From the NCBI GenBank assembly GCA_038531745.1, contig JBCBBJ010000010.1, positions 1-64,000 on the forward strand: a stretch of DNA of 64,000 bases, written 5' to 3'. Position numbers and translations under genes: made by a program. Source of the stretch: CALLPQ01 sp038531745 (GTDB taxonomy: Bacteria > Pseudomonadota > Alphaproteobacteria > Caulobacterales > Parvularculaceae). The notes beneath the pieces are model-generated. The model was given only the letters and a program-made list of their open reading frames with translations. It ran no database searches and had not been told where the DNA came from. Below, in pieces: positions 27,874 to 37,104 of the stretch. Each line of letters begins with the position of its first letter. Positions within the stretch are counted from its first letter, which is position 1.

Positions 27874-28488
27874 ATGACTAATCATCTTCACCATGGCGAC
27901 CTGCCAAGCGACCTAGACCTTGGCGATAGAGTTGCCGTGGACAGCGAAACCATGGGCTTGAACCCGATCCGCGATCGTTTGTGTGTGGTGCAACTCTCGG
28001 CGGGTGATGGCGATGCCCATCTGGTGAAATTTGACGGTGAGAATTATGAGGCGCCCAATCTGCGCCGCCTATTAGAAGATGAGGCCGTCACCAAGATCTT
28101 CCATTTTGGCCGATTCGATATGGCGGCCTTCATGATGTATCTCGATGTGCATACAACACCGGTCTATTGCACCAAAATCGCCTCGCGGCTGGTTCGGACC
28201 TATACGGATCGTCATGGCCTCAAAGACCTTTGCCGCGAACTGCTTGGCGTTGAGGTGTCAAAGAAAGAACAATCATCCGATTGGGGTAATGGCGAGCTAA
28301 CAAAGTCACAGATTGACTACGCCGCGTCCGATGTTCTCTATCTGCATCGTTTGAAAGACAAACTTGACGACATGCTGGTACGCGAAGGGCGCGACGACCT
28401 CGCCAAAGCCTGTTTTGAGTTTCTGCCCGTGCGCGCAACCCTGGACCTGACAGGGTGGCCGGAGATTGATATTTTCGCCCATAGTTGA
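27874..28488 (+). CDS. nrnC: NanoRNase C / short RNase D-type 3'-5' exonuclease
   Basis: 204 residues, a stand-alone DEDDy exonuclease without the HRDC domains of true RNase D. The N-terminus (HHGDLPSDLDL...AVDSETMGL), KIFHFGRFDMAAF, CTKIASRLVRTYTDRHGLK, EQSSDW and the end CFEFLPVRATLDL...IDIFAHS agree with alphaproteobacterial NrnC, which degrades dinucleotide RNAs such as pGpG. Catalytic residues are the D and E of DSET, D in FGRFD, and Y/D in IDYAASD. A much longer in-frame reading upstream is not supported; the ATG at 27874 begins at family homology. Confidence 0.92.
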   Translation: MTNHLHHGDLPSDLDLGDRVAVDSETMGLNPIRDRLCVVQLSAGDGDAHLVKFDGENYEAPNLRRLLEDEAVTKIFHFGRFDMAAFMMYLDVHTTPVYCTKIASRLVRTYTDRHGLKDLCRELLGVEVSKKEQSSDWGNGELTKSQIDYAASDVLYLHRLKDKLDDMLVREGRDDLAKACFEFLPVRATLDLTGWPEIDIFAHS

Positions 28489-28519
28489 TCAATGGTACTG
28501 ACAAACTTGGGCGAGCAGA

Positions 28520-29026
28520 ATGGCGCTGAGGACCCTTTACGCAGGATTAGAGATTGAAAGAGCCCTTGTTATACGCTCTTTGCTTCAAGCCCATGGCATT
28601 CCTTGCCACCTGCATAACGAATATCATAGCGCGATAGATCCGGCCCTGCAGCTTGCCCTGGGCGGCACACCGATCAGCGTTCCCGCAAGCTGTTTAGAAA
28701 CAGCGCGCGAAATCATTAATGCGACAATGCACGAAGACAGTTGGCCTTCTGATTGGCCAGATGAAGACGACCCGCATTGGACATGCACCCAGTGTGGATG
28801 CAAAAAACACCGTAAGCAGATGAAACGATCCGCATCAGCCATTGGGCTTACACATTTTATTGCCTCGGGGATGCAGGCCCCGTTTGCGCCGCGACGCACG
28901 ATAAGTTTTTGCGAAAATTGTGGAAATAAGCAGAAAAACGGCTATCATTCTGGAAAAAAATACTGGTTTTATTACATAGTCAGTATTCTGTTGCTCGTGT
29001 ATTTTTGCGTCAGGCCATTTATCTAA
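28520..29026 (+). CDS. DUF2007 protein with zinc ribbon and C-terminal membrane segment
   Basis: 168 residues. The N-terminal part (LYAGLEIERALVIRSLLQAHGIPCHL...TPISVPASCLETAREII) matches the DUF2007 'putative signal transducing' fold. Two Cys pairs follow, TCTQCGC near residue 93 and FCENCG near 131, which could bind one zinc. The protein ends in a hydrophobic segment YYIVSILLLVYFCV, so it is probably tail-anchored with the domain in the cytoplasm. The 3' third is clearly AT-richer than neighbouring genes. Function unknown. It follows nrnC by 31 bases. Confidence 0.7.
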   Translation: MALRTLYAGLEIERALVIRSLLQAHGIPCHLHNEYHSAIDPALQLALGGTPISVPASCLETAREIINATMHEDSWPSDWPDEDDPHWTCTQCGCKKHRKQMKRSASAIGLTHFIASGMQAPFAPRRTISFCENCGNKQKNGYHSGKKYWFYYIVSILLLVYFCVRPFI

Positions 29027-29070
29027 GGGGCTAAAATGCGCTGTTTTGATTTGGTTCGACCATAACGCGC

Positions 29071-30678
29071 TTATTCTGCCGCTTTCAGCATTTCCTCCGG
29101 CGTCCAGCGCAGTTTTGGTTTGCGTGCAGCGGCCGTCTCATCAAGACGGCGGAATGGCGCATGAACGGGGGCCGCTTTGAACATGGCATTATTGGCCGGG
29201 TCCTTTGCCTGGCGGGCAAGCGACAATAACGCATCACAGAATTTGTCCAGCTCGCGTTTTGATTCCGACTCCGTGGGCTCAATCAACATGGCCCCGCGCA
29301 CAACCAGCGGGAAATACATGGTCATGGGGTGGTACCCCTCATCAATCATCGCTTTAGCAAAATCGATGGTTTCAACACCGGTGTCTTTCAAAAAGCGATC
29401 ATCAAACAGCGCCTCATGCATACAATAGCCGTCAAACGTGCTGGTCATTTCGGCGCGCAACCGCGTGAGCACATAATTGGCATTGAGTACCGCATCCTCC
29501 GAAGCCTGACGGATGCCATCAACGCCGTGGCTGAGCATATAAGCCAGGGCCCGGACAAACATACCCATCTGCCCGTGGAACGCTGTCATTCGCCCAAAAC
29601 TTGCCGTACCTTCCCCATGGGCCCCGTCACCGGCAGCGGCGGCGCGGCGGGTTTCAACCAACTCAAAACCATCCGCCCCATGAACAATATAAGGGATCGG
29701 CGCAAACGGTGCGAGCGCTGCAGAAAGCACTGTGGGCCCAGAGCCAGGGCCGCCGCCGCCATGGGGTGTGGAAAACGTCTTATGCAAATTGATATGCATG
29801 GCATCAATGCCGAGATCACCAGGCCTGGCCTTACCGGCGATAGCGTTGAAATTGGCGCCGTCGCAATAAAAGTAACCGCCAACCGCGTGCACCGCATCGG
29901 CAATCTCGCGAATGTCGCGTTCAAACAAGCCGCATGTGTTGGGATTGGTCACCATGATCCCTGCCACATCCGGGCCAAGCTTTGCCCGTAAGGCTTCAAG
30001 ATCAACGCGGCCTGTGGCATCGGCCGGGATCGAATCAACTTTGAAACCACACTGGGCTGCCGTCGCCGGGTTTGTGCCGTGGGCGGATTCCGGCGCCAGA
30101 ACCCGGGTGCGGGTCGCCGCCTCGCCCTTCGCCTCAATCGCAGCGCGGATTGCCATCATGCCGCATAATTCACCGTGAGCACCCGCTTTTGGCGACATGG
30201 CAACGGCAGGCATTCCCGTCAGGCTTTTTAGCCAATGGGCCAATTCGTCGATGAGGCCCAGCGCGCCTTGAACGGTTGATTGAGGCTGTAGCGGATGGAT
30301 ATCCGCAAAGCCCGGCACCCGCGCCATTTTTTCATTGAGACGCGGATTATGTTTCATCGTGCAGGAGCCGAGCGGGAACGGGCCCATGTCGATGGCATAG
30401 TTTTTTTGGCTCAATCGAACAAAATGGCGCATGGCCTCTGGCTCACAAACCCCCGGCAGCCCGATGGGGTCCGTTCGTTCCATGCCGCCCAGTCTTGTTT
30501 CCCGCCCTTCGGGCGCGGGTAAATCAACGCCGGTCCCGCCAAAATCGGCAAATTCAAAAATCAGGGGCTCTGCAATTTGCAGGGCCTTGTTGCCTGTGCT
30601 GGTCACTTTTGCCGTATCCTGGGTTTGGGTATCGGCGGGTTGGGTGGGTCGACCGGTGGTGTTCATGGGGGCGCTCAC
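29071..30678 (-). CDS. gcvPB: Glycine dehydrogenase (decarboxylating) subunit 2
   Basis: The C-terminal half of the P-protein, encoded separately as in many bacteria with split GcvP. It decarboxylates glycine on PLP and passes aminomethyl to lipoyl-GcvH. The PLP lysine lies in INLHKTFSTPHGGGGPGSG (about residue 298). Length 535. The start is uncertain: GTG at 30678 or ATG at 30666; neither has a strong ribosome site. Last gene of the gcvT-H-PA-PB unit. Confidence 0.95.
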   Translation of the reverse strand: MSAPMNTTGRPTQPADTQTQDTAKVTSTGNKALQIAEPLIFEFADFGGTGVDLPAPEGRETRLGGMERTDPIGLPGVCEPEAMRHFVRLSQKNYAIDMGPFPLGSCTMKHNPRLNEKMARVPGFADIHPLQPQSTVQGALGLIDELAHWLKSLTGMPAVAMSPKAGAHGELCGMMAIRAAIEAKGEAATRTRVLAPESAHGTNPATAAQCGFKVDSIPADATGRVDLEALRAKLGPDVAGIMVTNPNTCGLFERDIREIADAVHAVGGYFYCDGANFNAIAGKARPGDLGIDAMHINLHKTFSTPHGGGGPGSGPTVLSAALAPFAPIPYIVHGADGFELVETRRAAAAGDGAHGEGTASFGRMTAFHGQMGMFVRALAYMLSHGVDGIRQASEDAVLNANYVLTRLRAEMTSTFDGYCMHEALFDDRFLKDTGVETIDFAKAMIDEGYHPMTMYFPLVVRGAMLIEPTESESKRELDKFCDALLSLARQAKDPANNAMFKAAPVHAPFRRLDETAAARKPKLRWTPEEMLKAAE

Positions 30679-30713
30679 AAAGATAGGATCGGAAAAACCG
30701 TTGTACGAAAGTG

Positions 30714-32054
30714 TTACAGAACGTGGCGAAGACCGTCAGCGAGGGTGTTGATGTCGTCATCAGTGACGCATTCGGTGGCAGCAACGATCAGAAGATTATC
30801 CGCCTCCGGTGTATCCTGCCACAAGCGGTTGCCGGGCACGCCCGCCAAAATGCCTTTTTGGGCCAAAGCTTCGACAACTTCGTCGGCCTTTTTCGCAAGC
30901 CGCAGCGTAAACTCATTGAAATAGGCGTTGGTGATGACGTCGACGCCGTCAATGTCGGCCAACGCGTCGGCGGTTTTACACGCCGTCTCATGGTTGAGCA
31001 TGGCCAAGCGGCGCAAGCCCGTCTCCCCCAACAGCGCCATGTGCGCTGTGAAGGCAAGGCAGCATAAGCCTGAATTCGTGCAGATGTTTGAGGTCGCTTT
31101 ATCGCGGCGGATATGCTGCTCGCGCGTGGAGAGCGTCAGCACAAACCCGCGCTGGCCCGCCGCATCAATCGTCTCACCACACAAACGCCCCGGCATCTGA
31201 CGCATATATTTCTGGCGTGTCGCAAAGAGCCCCACATAAGGCCCGCCAAAATTCAGCGCATTGCCGATGGATTGCCCCTCCCCCACAACAATGTCAGCCC
31301 CCTGATCACCGGGACTGCGCAGGGCGCCAAGCGAGACAATCTCTGTCACCACCGCGATCACGAGCGCGCCTTTTTCATGGGCGGCTTCTGCAATGGGGCG
31401 CAAATCGCGGATATTGCCAAAAACATCCGGGCTCTGAACGATCACACAAGACGTCTCCTCCGTGATCTGGCTGAGCAAGTCTTCCTCGCCGCGCACATCG
31501 AGGGGATTGATAACAACATCATCGCCAGCCAATTCGGAATTTGTGCGGGTCACGGCGCTGTAATGCGGGTGCACCCCGCCGGAGATAACGACGCGTCCGC
31601 GCCGGGTAATCCGCCGCGCCATGAGCGCCGCCTCCCCGCAGCCCGTTGACCCGTCATACATGGACGCATTGGCCACATCCATGCCCGTAAGGGCGGCAAC
31701 TTGCGTTTGAAACTCAAACAAATATTGCAACGTACCCTGGGCGATTTCAGGCTGGTAGGGTGTATAGGATGTTAAAAACTCCGAGCGCTGAATAATATGA
31801 TCAACGGTCGCTGGCACGTGATGTTTATAGGCGCCTGCGCCCACGAAAAATGCACTATCGCTGGCTGTGCGGTTTTGCGCCGCCAGTTTGCCCAAGGCGC
31901 GCTCTACCTGTAATTCACCTTGATGGGGGGGCAGATCAATCTCCGGGTTCAGCGCGGCGGCGGGCACATCGGCAAACAGATCGTCAATATTGGCAGCACC
32001 AACGGTGCGCAACATTGCCTGGCGGTCAGCGGAGTTTAACGGGAGGTAACGCAT
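30714..32054 (-). CDS. gcvPA: Glycine dehydrogenase (decarboxylating) subunit 1
   Basis: The N-terminal, non-catalytic-lysine half of the P-protein, 446 residues, forming an alpha2beta2 enzyme with GcvPB. It has FTSYTPYQPEIAQGTLQ, NASMYDGSTGCGEAALM and the FGGPYVGLFATRQKYMRQMPGRL stretch typical of the subunit. AAGGA precedes the ATG at 32054. The gene lies 61 bases after gcvH and 35 bases before gcvPB. Confidence 0.96.
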   Translation of the reverse strand: MRYLPLNSADRQAMLRTVGAANIDDLFADVPAAALNPEIDLPPHQGELQVERALGKLAAQNRTASDSAFFVGAGAYKHHVPATVDHIIQRSEFLTSYTPYQPEIAQGTLQYLFEFQTQVAALTGMDVANASMYDGSTGCGEAALMARRITRRGRVVISGGVHPHYSAVTRTNSELAGDDVVINPLDVRGEEDLLSQITEETSCVIVQSPDVFGNIRDLRPIAEAAHEKGALVIAVVTEIVSLGALRSPGDQGADIVVGEGQSIGNALNFGGPYVGLFATRQKYMRQMPGRLCGETIDAAGQRGFVLTLSTREQHIRRDKATSNICTNSGLCCLAFTAHMALLGETGLRRLAMLNHETACKTADALADIDGVDVITNAYFNEFTLRLAKKADEVVEALAQKGILAGVPGNRLWQDTPEADNLLIVAATECVTDDDINTLADGLRHVL

Positions 32055-32115
32055 ACCAAGTGGTCCTTAAAAAACGGGATAGACTTTCTGGGGATACCAT
32101 CCCCATACGGATGGG

Positions 32116-32508
32116 CTAGCTGTCGGAAAAGTCTTTGTACGCCGCCGCATCCATCATGGCGTCAAGCTCGCTGGGATTGGCTGGTTTGATCTTCACAAAC
32201 CAGGCGCTGCCAGCCGGGTCTTCATTGACCTTGGCCGGCTCGTCAACAATGGCGTTATTGACCTCCAGGACTTCGCCGGAAATCGGCGCATAGACGTCTG
32301 AGGCCGCTTTAACGCTTTCCACCACGGCCATGTCGTCGCCCTGGCTAAAGCTTTTGCCCACATCGGGAAGCTCCACAAACACAACATCGCCGAGCTGTTC
32401 GGCGGCGTGGGGTGTAATGCCAACGGTCGCCGTGCCGCTCTCGCCTTCGCTATCGCCAGCGCTATTGATCGTGACCCATTCATGGTCTTTGGTAAATTTT
32501 GTTGTCAT
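32116..32508 (-). CDS. gcvH: Glycine cleavage system H protein
   Basis: Lipoyl carrier that shuttles the aminomethyl group between the P, T and L proteins. It has 130 residues. The lipoylated lysine is Lys67 in VVESVKAASDVYAP, followed by SGEVLEVN. AGGAGAAGGG gives a strong ribosome site. It lies between gcvT and gcvPA. No lpd (L protein) is nearby; it is usually shared with other dehydrogenases. Confidence 0.96.
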   Translation of the reverse strand: MTTKFTKDHEWVTINSAGDSEGESGTATVGITPHAAEQLGDVVFVELPDVGKSFSQGDDMAVVESVKAASDVYAPISGEVLEVNNAIVDEPAKVNEDPAGSAWFVKIKPANPSELDAMMDAAAYKDFSDS

Positions 32509-32557
32509 GGAACCCTTCTCCTCAAATCCTGTACGAAGATGGCGCGGCCTGGCTCAC

Positions 32558-33733
32558 CTAACCGCGATAATAATTCTGCGGCACAAACGGCATGGCGGCG
32601 ACGGTAACCGGTACCGGCTTGCCGCGCACAATGGCGGTGAGCGCGGTGCCGTCGGCGCTATGGGCGTGGTCAATATAGGCCATGGCCACAGGGCCGCCCG
32701 CCGTGGGGCCAAAGGTGCCCGATGTGACCTTGCCAATTTCTTTGCCTTCAGCTGTCTGAACCACGGTGCCCTCGCGCACGGGCGCGCGCCCGGCCGGCTT
32801 CAAACCGACCCGCAAACGCGCCGGGCCCCCGGCAAGCTCTGCCAAGATCCGGTCAGCGCCCGGAAAGCCCCCTTCCGCCCGGCGGCGCTTGCCGATGGCA
32901 AACGCGATATTACCCTCCACGGGCGATGTGGTTTCATCGATATCATGGCCATAAAGACAAAGACCGGCCTCTAACCGCAGGGAATCGCGCGCGCCGAGGC
33001 CAATGGGCATCACCTCGGGATGATCGAGCAAGCGGCTCGCCAACCCTTCGGCATGCTCATTGGGGACGGAGATTTCAAAGCCGTCCTCACCAGTATAGCC
33101 GCACCGCGATACCAGCAGGGGAACCTGAGCGCCGTCAATGTCCCCCATGATGGGGGTCATGGACATAAAAGCCTGCCCGTCGGTTTGTGGGAACAGAGCC
33201 GCGATGACGCCCGCCGCCTTTGGTCCTTGCAGGGCAAGAAGCGCGCGGTCATCAAGCCGCGTCAACGTGGCGCGCCCGGCAAGCGCCGCTTCAATGACAG
33301 CGAAGTCATTGTCCTTACAGGCCGCATTCACCACCAGAAACAGTTTGCCATCGCCTTGCGCCATCGCCGGGCGGGTGATCATCAAATCATCGAGGATACC
33401 GCCCGCCTCATTCAGCAGCGCCGAGTAGCGCAACCGCCCAGGTTTCAGCTTCCTGATCTCACCCGGCACCAGTGTTTCCAGCGCATCGGCAATTGCCCCA
33501 TGGGCCTCTGGCGTGCCAACCGGCATTTGCGTTGTTTCCAACATCGCTTGTCCCATGTGGGACACATCAAAAAGACCGGCGGCGCGGCGCGTGTGCTGAT
33601 GTTCTTTCAATACGCCGGCCGGGTATTGCACGGGCATATCATAGCCAGCAAAAGGCACCATTTTCGCGCCAAGGCGCAGGTGCAAGCCGTGCAGCGGTGT
33701 CGTTTTAAGGGGTATCTCAAGGGGGTCGGTCAT
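32558..33733 (-). CDS. gcvT: Aminomethyltransferase (glycine cleavage T protein)
   Basis: It transfers the methylene group from lipoyl-H protein to tetrahydrofolate and releases ammonia. The N-terminus LKTTPLHGLHLRLGAKMVPFAGYDMPVQYPAGVLKEH, the DVSHMGQ motif and the folate-site region SRCGYTGEDGFEI are present. I placed the start at 33733 (391 residues) where homology begins. An in-frame ATG at 33775 would add 14 residues, and neither has a strong ribosome site. First gene after the glycine riboswitch. Confidence 0.95.
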   Translation of the reverse strand: MTDPLEIPLKTTPLHGLHLRLGAKMVPFAGYDMPVQYPAGVLKEHQHTRRAAGLFDVSHMGQAMLETTQMPVGTPEAHGAIADALETLVPGEIRKLKPGRLRYSALLNEAGGILDDLMITRPAMAQGDGKLFLVVNAACKDNDFAVIEAALAGRATLTRLDDRALLALQGPKAAGVIAALFPQTDGQAFMSMTPIMGDIDGAQVPLLVSRCGYTGEDGFEISVPNEHAEGLASRLLDHPEVMPIGLGARDSLRLEAGLCLYGHDIDETTSPVEGNIAFAIGKRRRAEGGFPGADRILAELAGGPARLRVGLKPAGRAPVREGTVVQTAEGKEIGKVTSGTFGPTAGGPVAMAYIDHAHSADGTALTAIVRGKPVPVTVAAMPFVPQNYYRG

Positions 33734-33804
33734 CAAATAAGCCAGCCAGTGTTCATGACCGGCGCCCATTGGCACTGGCCCGTCGCCTAATCAAGACGAC
33801 ATGA

Positions 33805-34018
33805 ACCCCGGCTGTAAGGGGGCCTGAGAGATTTCGCTGACGACGCGCGTCGTTTCGGCGCATGGTCAACCTGGCTCCTTCGGCGAGACCTGGCCCTTTC
33901 GTTGGGACCTTGTCTTCTTTCCAGCCTGTCTTGTTTCGCGCGGTCCTTGGTACCTGAGAGTTTCCGGGGTGGTTGCTCCTTCGGCGGCATGGACCGGATG
34001 GCCCACACACTCTCCCGC
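33805..34018 (-). promoter_or_regulatory. Tandem glycine riboswitch
   Basis: Read on the minus strand, two aptamers follow each other. The first starts GGGAGAGTGTGTGGGCC, then GCCGAAGGAGCAACC and GGAAACTCTCAGGTACC. The second has GGGCCAGGTC, CTCGCCGAAGGAGCCAGG and AATCTCTCAGGCCCCC. The GCCGAAGGAGC and CTCTCAGG words in both copies define the gcvT RNA class. It ends about 70 bases before gcvT and most likely turns the operon on when glycine is abundant. Confidence 0.95.
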
Positions 34019-34062
34019 GAGAAGCAAGTACCCTAGCCGCGACGCCCTATGAGTCAATGATT

Positions 34063-34365
34063 CTATAAAGGGGAACCAGAAGGATCATCCTGGTTCAACC
34101 GGTCGCGCAGTTCTTTACCGGCTTTGAAATAGGGGGCCCATTTTTCTTCAATGGCAACGCTCTCGCCGGAGCGTGGATTGCGCCCCACCCGGGCTGGGCG
34201 ATGTTTGACCGAAAATGCTCCAAAACCGCGCAATTCAACCCGATCACCCCGGGCCAAGGCCTCGGAAATCTCATCAAAGACAATGGAGACAATCCGCTCC
34301 ACGTCACGGTGGTAAAGATTTGGATTTTCGTCAGCGAGCTTCTGGATCAGTTTAGATTTAATCAT
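34063..34365 (-). CDS. ihfB: Integration host factor subunit beta
   Basis: 100-residue HU/IHF-fold DNA-bending protein. MIKSKLIQKLADENPNLY, RDVERIVSIVFDEI, RVELRGFGAFSVKHR and GRNPRSGESV followed by FKAGKELRDRLN identify the beta subunit rather than HU. The ATG at 34365 follows AAGGATTTGGGGGA. It is divergent from ubiE, with about 250 bases between them and no other gene seen there. Confidence 0.95.
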   Translation of the reverse strand: MIKSKLIQKLADENPNLYHRDVERIVSIVFDEISEALARGDRVELRGFGAFSVKHRPARVGRNPRSGESVAIEEKWAPYFKAGKELRDRLNQDDPSGSPL

Positions 34366-34622
34366 TTCCCCCAAATCCTTTCTTCATCCCTGCCGCTAAA
34401 TATTTGCCGCCAGCAGCTTGCCCTCTCTCCTGAGCAACCCTTGACGCTATCCCGGGTGCCAACCCATGCGTCGCGACTACCCGCGAAAATTTGGGTTCGC
34501 CGATAAAACCCTCGTAAATTCATGGGCTTATCCCTACATAGGAAGCGCTGGGAAGGTCTCAAATTAGCGATGCGGCGTCAAGCCACTTAACCAGCCTTTC
34601 CCAAGCGGTTAAGGACATTGTC

Positions 34623-35426
34623 ATGAATAATCCCACCGACCCGAAAACCGCCGAGACCATTGATTTTGGTTTTCAAACCATTGGCCGCAGTCAAAAGGCA
34701 CGGCGCGTTCGCGGCGTTTTTGACAGTGTTGCCAGTGACTATGATCTGATGAACGATCTGATGTCCGCGGGTATCCACCGCGTGTGGAAATCAGTTCTGT
34801 TGGATCGGTTGATGCCCCGGCCCGGTCAGCATCTGCTCGACGTGGCGGGGGGCACCGGCGATGTGGGCATCGGGTTTGTGAAACGCGCGGAAAATTGGGC
34901 GCATCTAAACCCGGAACGCGCGTCCGAAAAACCACCGGCCCGTGCGAGCCTTTGCGATATCAATCACGAAATGCTGAAAGCTGGTTTGACCCGCACGGCC
35001 AGCGGGCTTGAAAATCAGATCACGCGTATTTGTGGGAATGCGGAGCAATTACCCCTGCCCGCGGGCAGTGTTGACGCCTACACAATCGTTTTGGGTATCC
35101 GCAATGTGACCGACCGAGACGCCGCCTTGCGCGAAGCGGCCCGGGTTCTACGACCGGGCGGGCGCTTTATCTGTTTGGAGTTTTCCCATCTTATTCTGGA
35201 AAGTCTGCAAAAGCTTTATGATCAGTACTCGTTTAATGTCATCCCATGGCTAGGCGAACAGGTTGTGGGCGACCGGGCATCCTATCAATATCTGGTTGAA
35301 TCTATCCGAAAATTCCCCACACAGGACGCCTTTGCCGCACAAATTCGCAAGGCCGGACTTGACCGTGTGAAGGTTGAAAATCTCACCGGCGGCGTTGTCG
35401 CTTTGCATATGGCGTGGCGTTTGTAA
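34623..35426 (+). CDS. ubiE: Ubiquinone/menaquinone C-methyltransferase UbiE
   Basis: SAM-dependent methyltransferase acting on the demethyl quinol ring in ubiquinone synthesis. The signature DSVASDYDLMNDLMSAGIHRVWK is near residue 35, SAM motif I LLDVAGGTGD follows, and the late conserved YQYLVESIRKFPTQ...GGVVALHMAW closes the protein. Length 267. It is the first gene of the conserved run ubiE-ubiB-coaBC-dut-thiF-like. Confidence 0.96.
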   Translation: MNNPTDPKTAETIDFGFQTIGRSQKARRVRGVFDSVASDYDLMNDLMSAGIHRVWKSVLLDRLMPRPGQHLLDVAGGTGDVGIGFVKRAENWAHLNPERASEKPPARASLCDINHEMLKAGLTRTASGLENQITRICGNAEQLPLPAGSVDAYTIVLGIRNVTDRDAALREAARVLRPGGRFICLEFSHLILESLQKLYDQYSFNVIPWLGEQVVGDRASYQYLVESIRKFPTQDAFAAQIRKAGLDRVKVENLTGGVVALHMAWRL

Positions 35427-35501
35427 CACGTCTTTTTTGCATCATCTTTATACGCCATACCGGCACTAATTCTTGTTTTCCTTTTTCTAAGATACCCGTC
35501 C

Positions 35502-37076
35502 ATGTTCCCGATATTGAGTGATTTATGGCGATTGGCCCGGGCGGGTATTGTTCTATCACGCCATGATGCCCTGATTCCGCGTGAATATGCCCATCACTTG
35601 CCCCCGCCCCTGCGATGGTTTGGGAGGATGTTGCGGCTCGGCGCAAAAACGAGTGAAGCCGGGCGGGCCCTGCGGCCCGGTGAACGGCTGGCCAAGGCAT
35701 TCGAAGGGCTGGGCCCGTTTTATGTGAAGACCGGGCAATTCATGGCGACGCGGCCCGATATAATCGGCTTTGAGATGGCAGCCGACCTTGGCCGTTTGCA
35801 AGATAAAATGCCCGCCTTTGACCAGAGCCTGGCCGTTGCGGAAATCGAAAAGACGTTTGGTCAGAAAATTCACGATATTTTCCCTGACTTTTCAGGGCCT
35901 ATTGCCGCGGCTTCCATCGCCCAGGCTCACAAGGCGACACTTGGCGACGGGCGCAAAGTGGCGGTAAAAATTCTGCGCCCTAATATTGAGCGGCGGGCGG
36001 CGAAAGACTTCCGTGCCCTCGGCCGATTGGCGAGCCTCGTTGAATTGATGGCGCCCGGCGCGCGGCGGATGGAACCGAAAAAGTTCATCGCAACCTTGCG
36101 CGAGGCCGCAGAACTTGAGTTTGACTTGCGTCTTGAGGCCGGTGCCGCTTCCGAGCTTGCCGATAATCTGGGTAATGACAAATCCATTCGTATACCACGT
36201 GTCATCTGGCCCCTATCATCAAAACGCATCCTGACCCTGGAGTGGATTGACGGCACCGGGCTTGGCGATATTGCCGCATTGGAGGCTCGGGAAATTGATA
36301 AAAAAGCACTGGCGCGGCAAGTGCTTCAGTCTTTCCTGACCCAAGCCCTGCAACAGGGGTTTTTCCATGCGGATATGCACCAGGGCAATATGATTGTTGA
36401 TCGTCAAGGGCGATTGGCGCTGATCGATTTTGGGATTATGGGTCGCCTTGATAGCGCGGTGCGCAATACATTCGCACAAATCCTCTATGGCTTTATCACC
36501 CGCGATTATCAGCATACGGCGAAAATGCATTTTGATGCTGGCTATGTGCCCGGTCACCATAGCGTTGAGGCATTTGCCCAAGCGCTGCGATCCGTAGGCG
36601 AACCGCTTTATGGTCAGGACGCGACGGGCATGGATATGTCCCGCGTTTTGCAACAATTATTTGATGTGACAGCGCTATTCGATATGCATCTGCGCCCGGA
36701 ATTGATCATGCTGCAACGGACAATGGTTACTGTGGAGGGGGTTGCCCGAATGCTCGACCCGACCATCAATATGTGGGAAACGGCCGAGCCCGTCGTGCGC
36801 ACCTATATCACCGACCGGGTTGGCCCGCGCTACCATGCCGAACGCCTGCGCGAGGCGGTATTAAAAACAGCCGCGATGGCACCGCAATTGCCCGGTTATG
36901 TGGAAGATATTGCCAATGCCGCCGCGCGCATTGCCGACAACAAAATCACCCTTTCGGAACAAACAACGACCGCCCTCGCCGCGGCCCTGAGCAAAGATCA
37001 GCGCAGTACGCGGCGCGTGGTTCTTCTGGCTGGTCTGATCATTGCCGTCCTCTTGGTCTTTCTCCTCCGGGGCTAG
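35502..37076 (+). CDS. ubiB: Ubiquinone biosynthesis kinase-like protein UbiB
   Basis: Atypical ADCK/ABC1-family kinase-like ATPase needed for coenzyme Q synthesis, 524 residues. The family KxGQ motif is in YVKTGQFMATRPDIIG, and the Ala-rich loop in PIAAASIAQAHKATL replaces the usual Gly-rich loop. ADMHQGN is the catalytic loop and LIDFGIMGRL the metal-binding DFG. The C-terminus has one or two membrane segments (VVLLAGLIIAVLLVFLL). It lies 75 bases after ubiE. Confidence 0.96.
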   Translation: MFPILSDLWRLARAGIVLSRHDALIPREYAHHLPPPLRWFGRMLRLGAKTSEAGRALRPGERLAKAFEGLGPFYVKTGQFMATRPDIIGFEMAADLGRLQDKMPAFDQSLAVAEIEKTFGQKIHDIFPDFSGPIAAASIAQAHKATLGDGRKVAVKILRPNIERRAAKDFRALGRLASLVELMAPGARRMEPKKFIATLREAAELEFDLRLEAGAASELADNLGNDKSIRIPRVIWPLSSKRILTLEWIDGTGLGDIAALEAREIDKKALARQVLQSFLTQALQQGFFHADMHQGNMIVDRQGRLALIDFGIMGRLDSAVRNTFAQILYGFITRDYQHTAKMHFDAGYVPGHHSVEAFAQALRSVGEPLYGQDATGMDMSRVLQQLFDVTALFDMHLRPELIMLQRTMVTVEGVARMLDPTINMWETAEPVVRTYITDRVGPRYHAERLREAVLKTAAMAPQLPGYVEDIANAAARIADNKITLSEQTTTALAAALSKDQRSTRRVVLLAGLIIAVLLVFLLRG

Positions 37077-37104
37077 GGCAATCTCTTTTTCAAACCGCAA
37101 ATTC

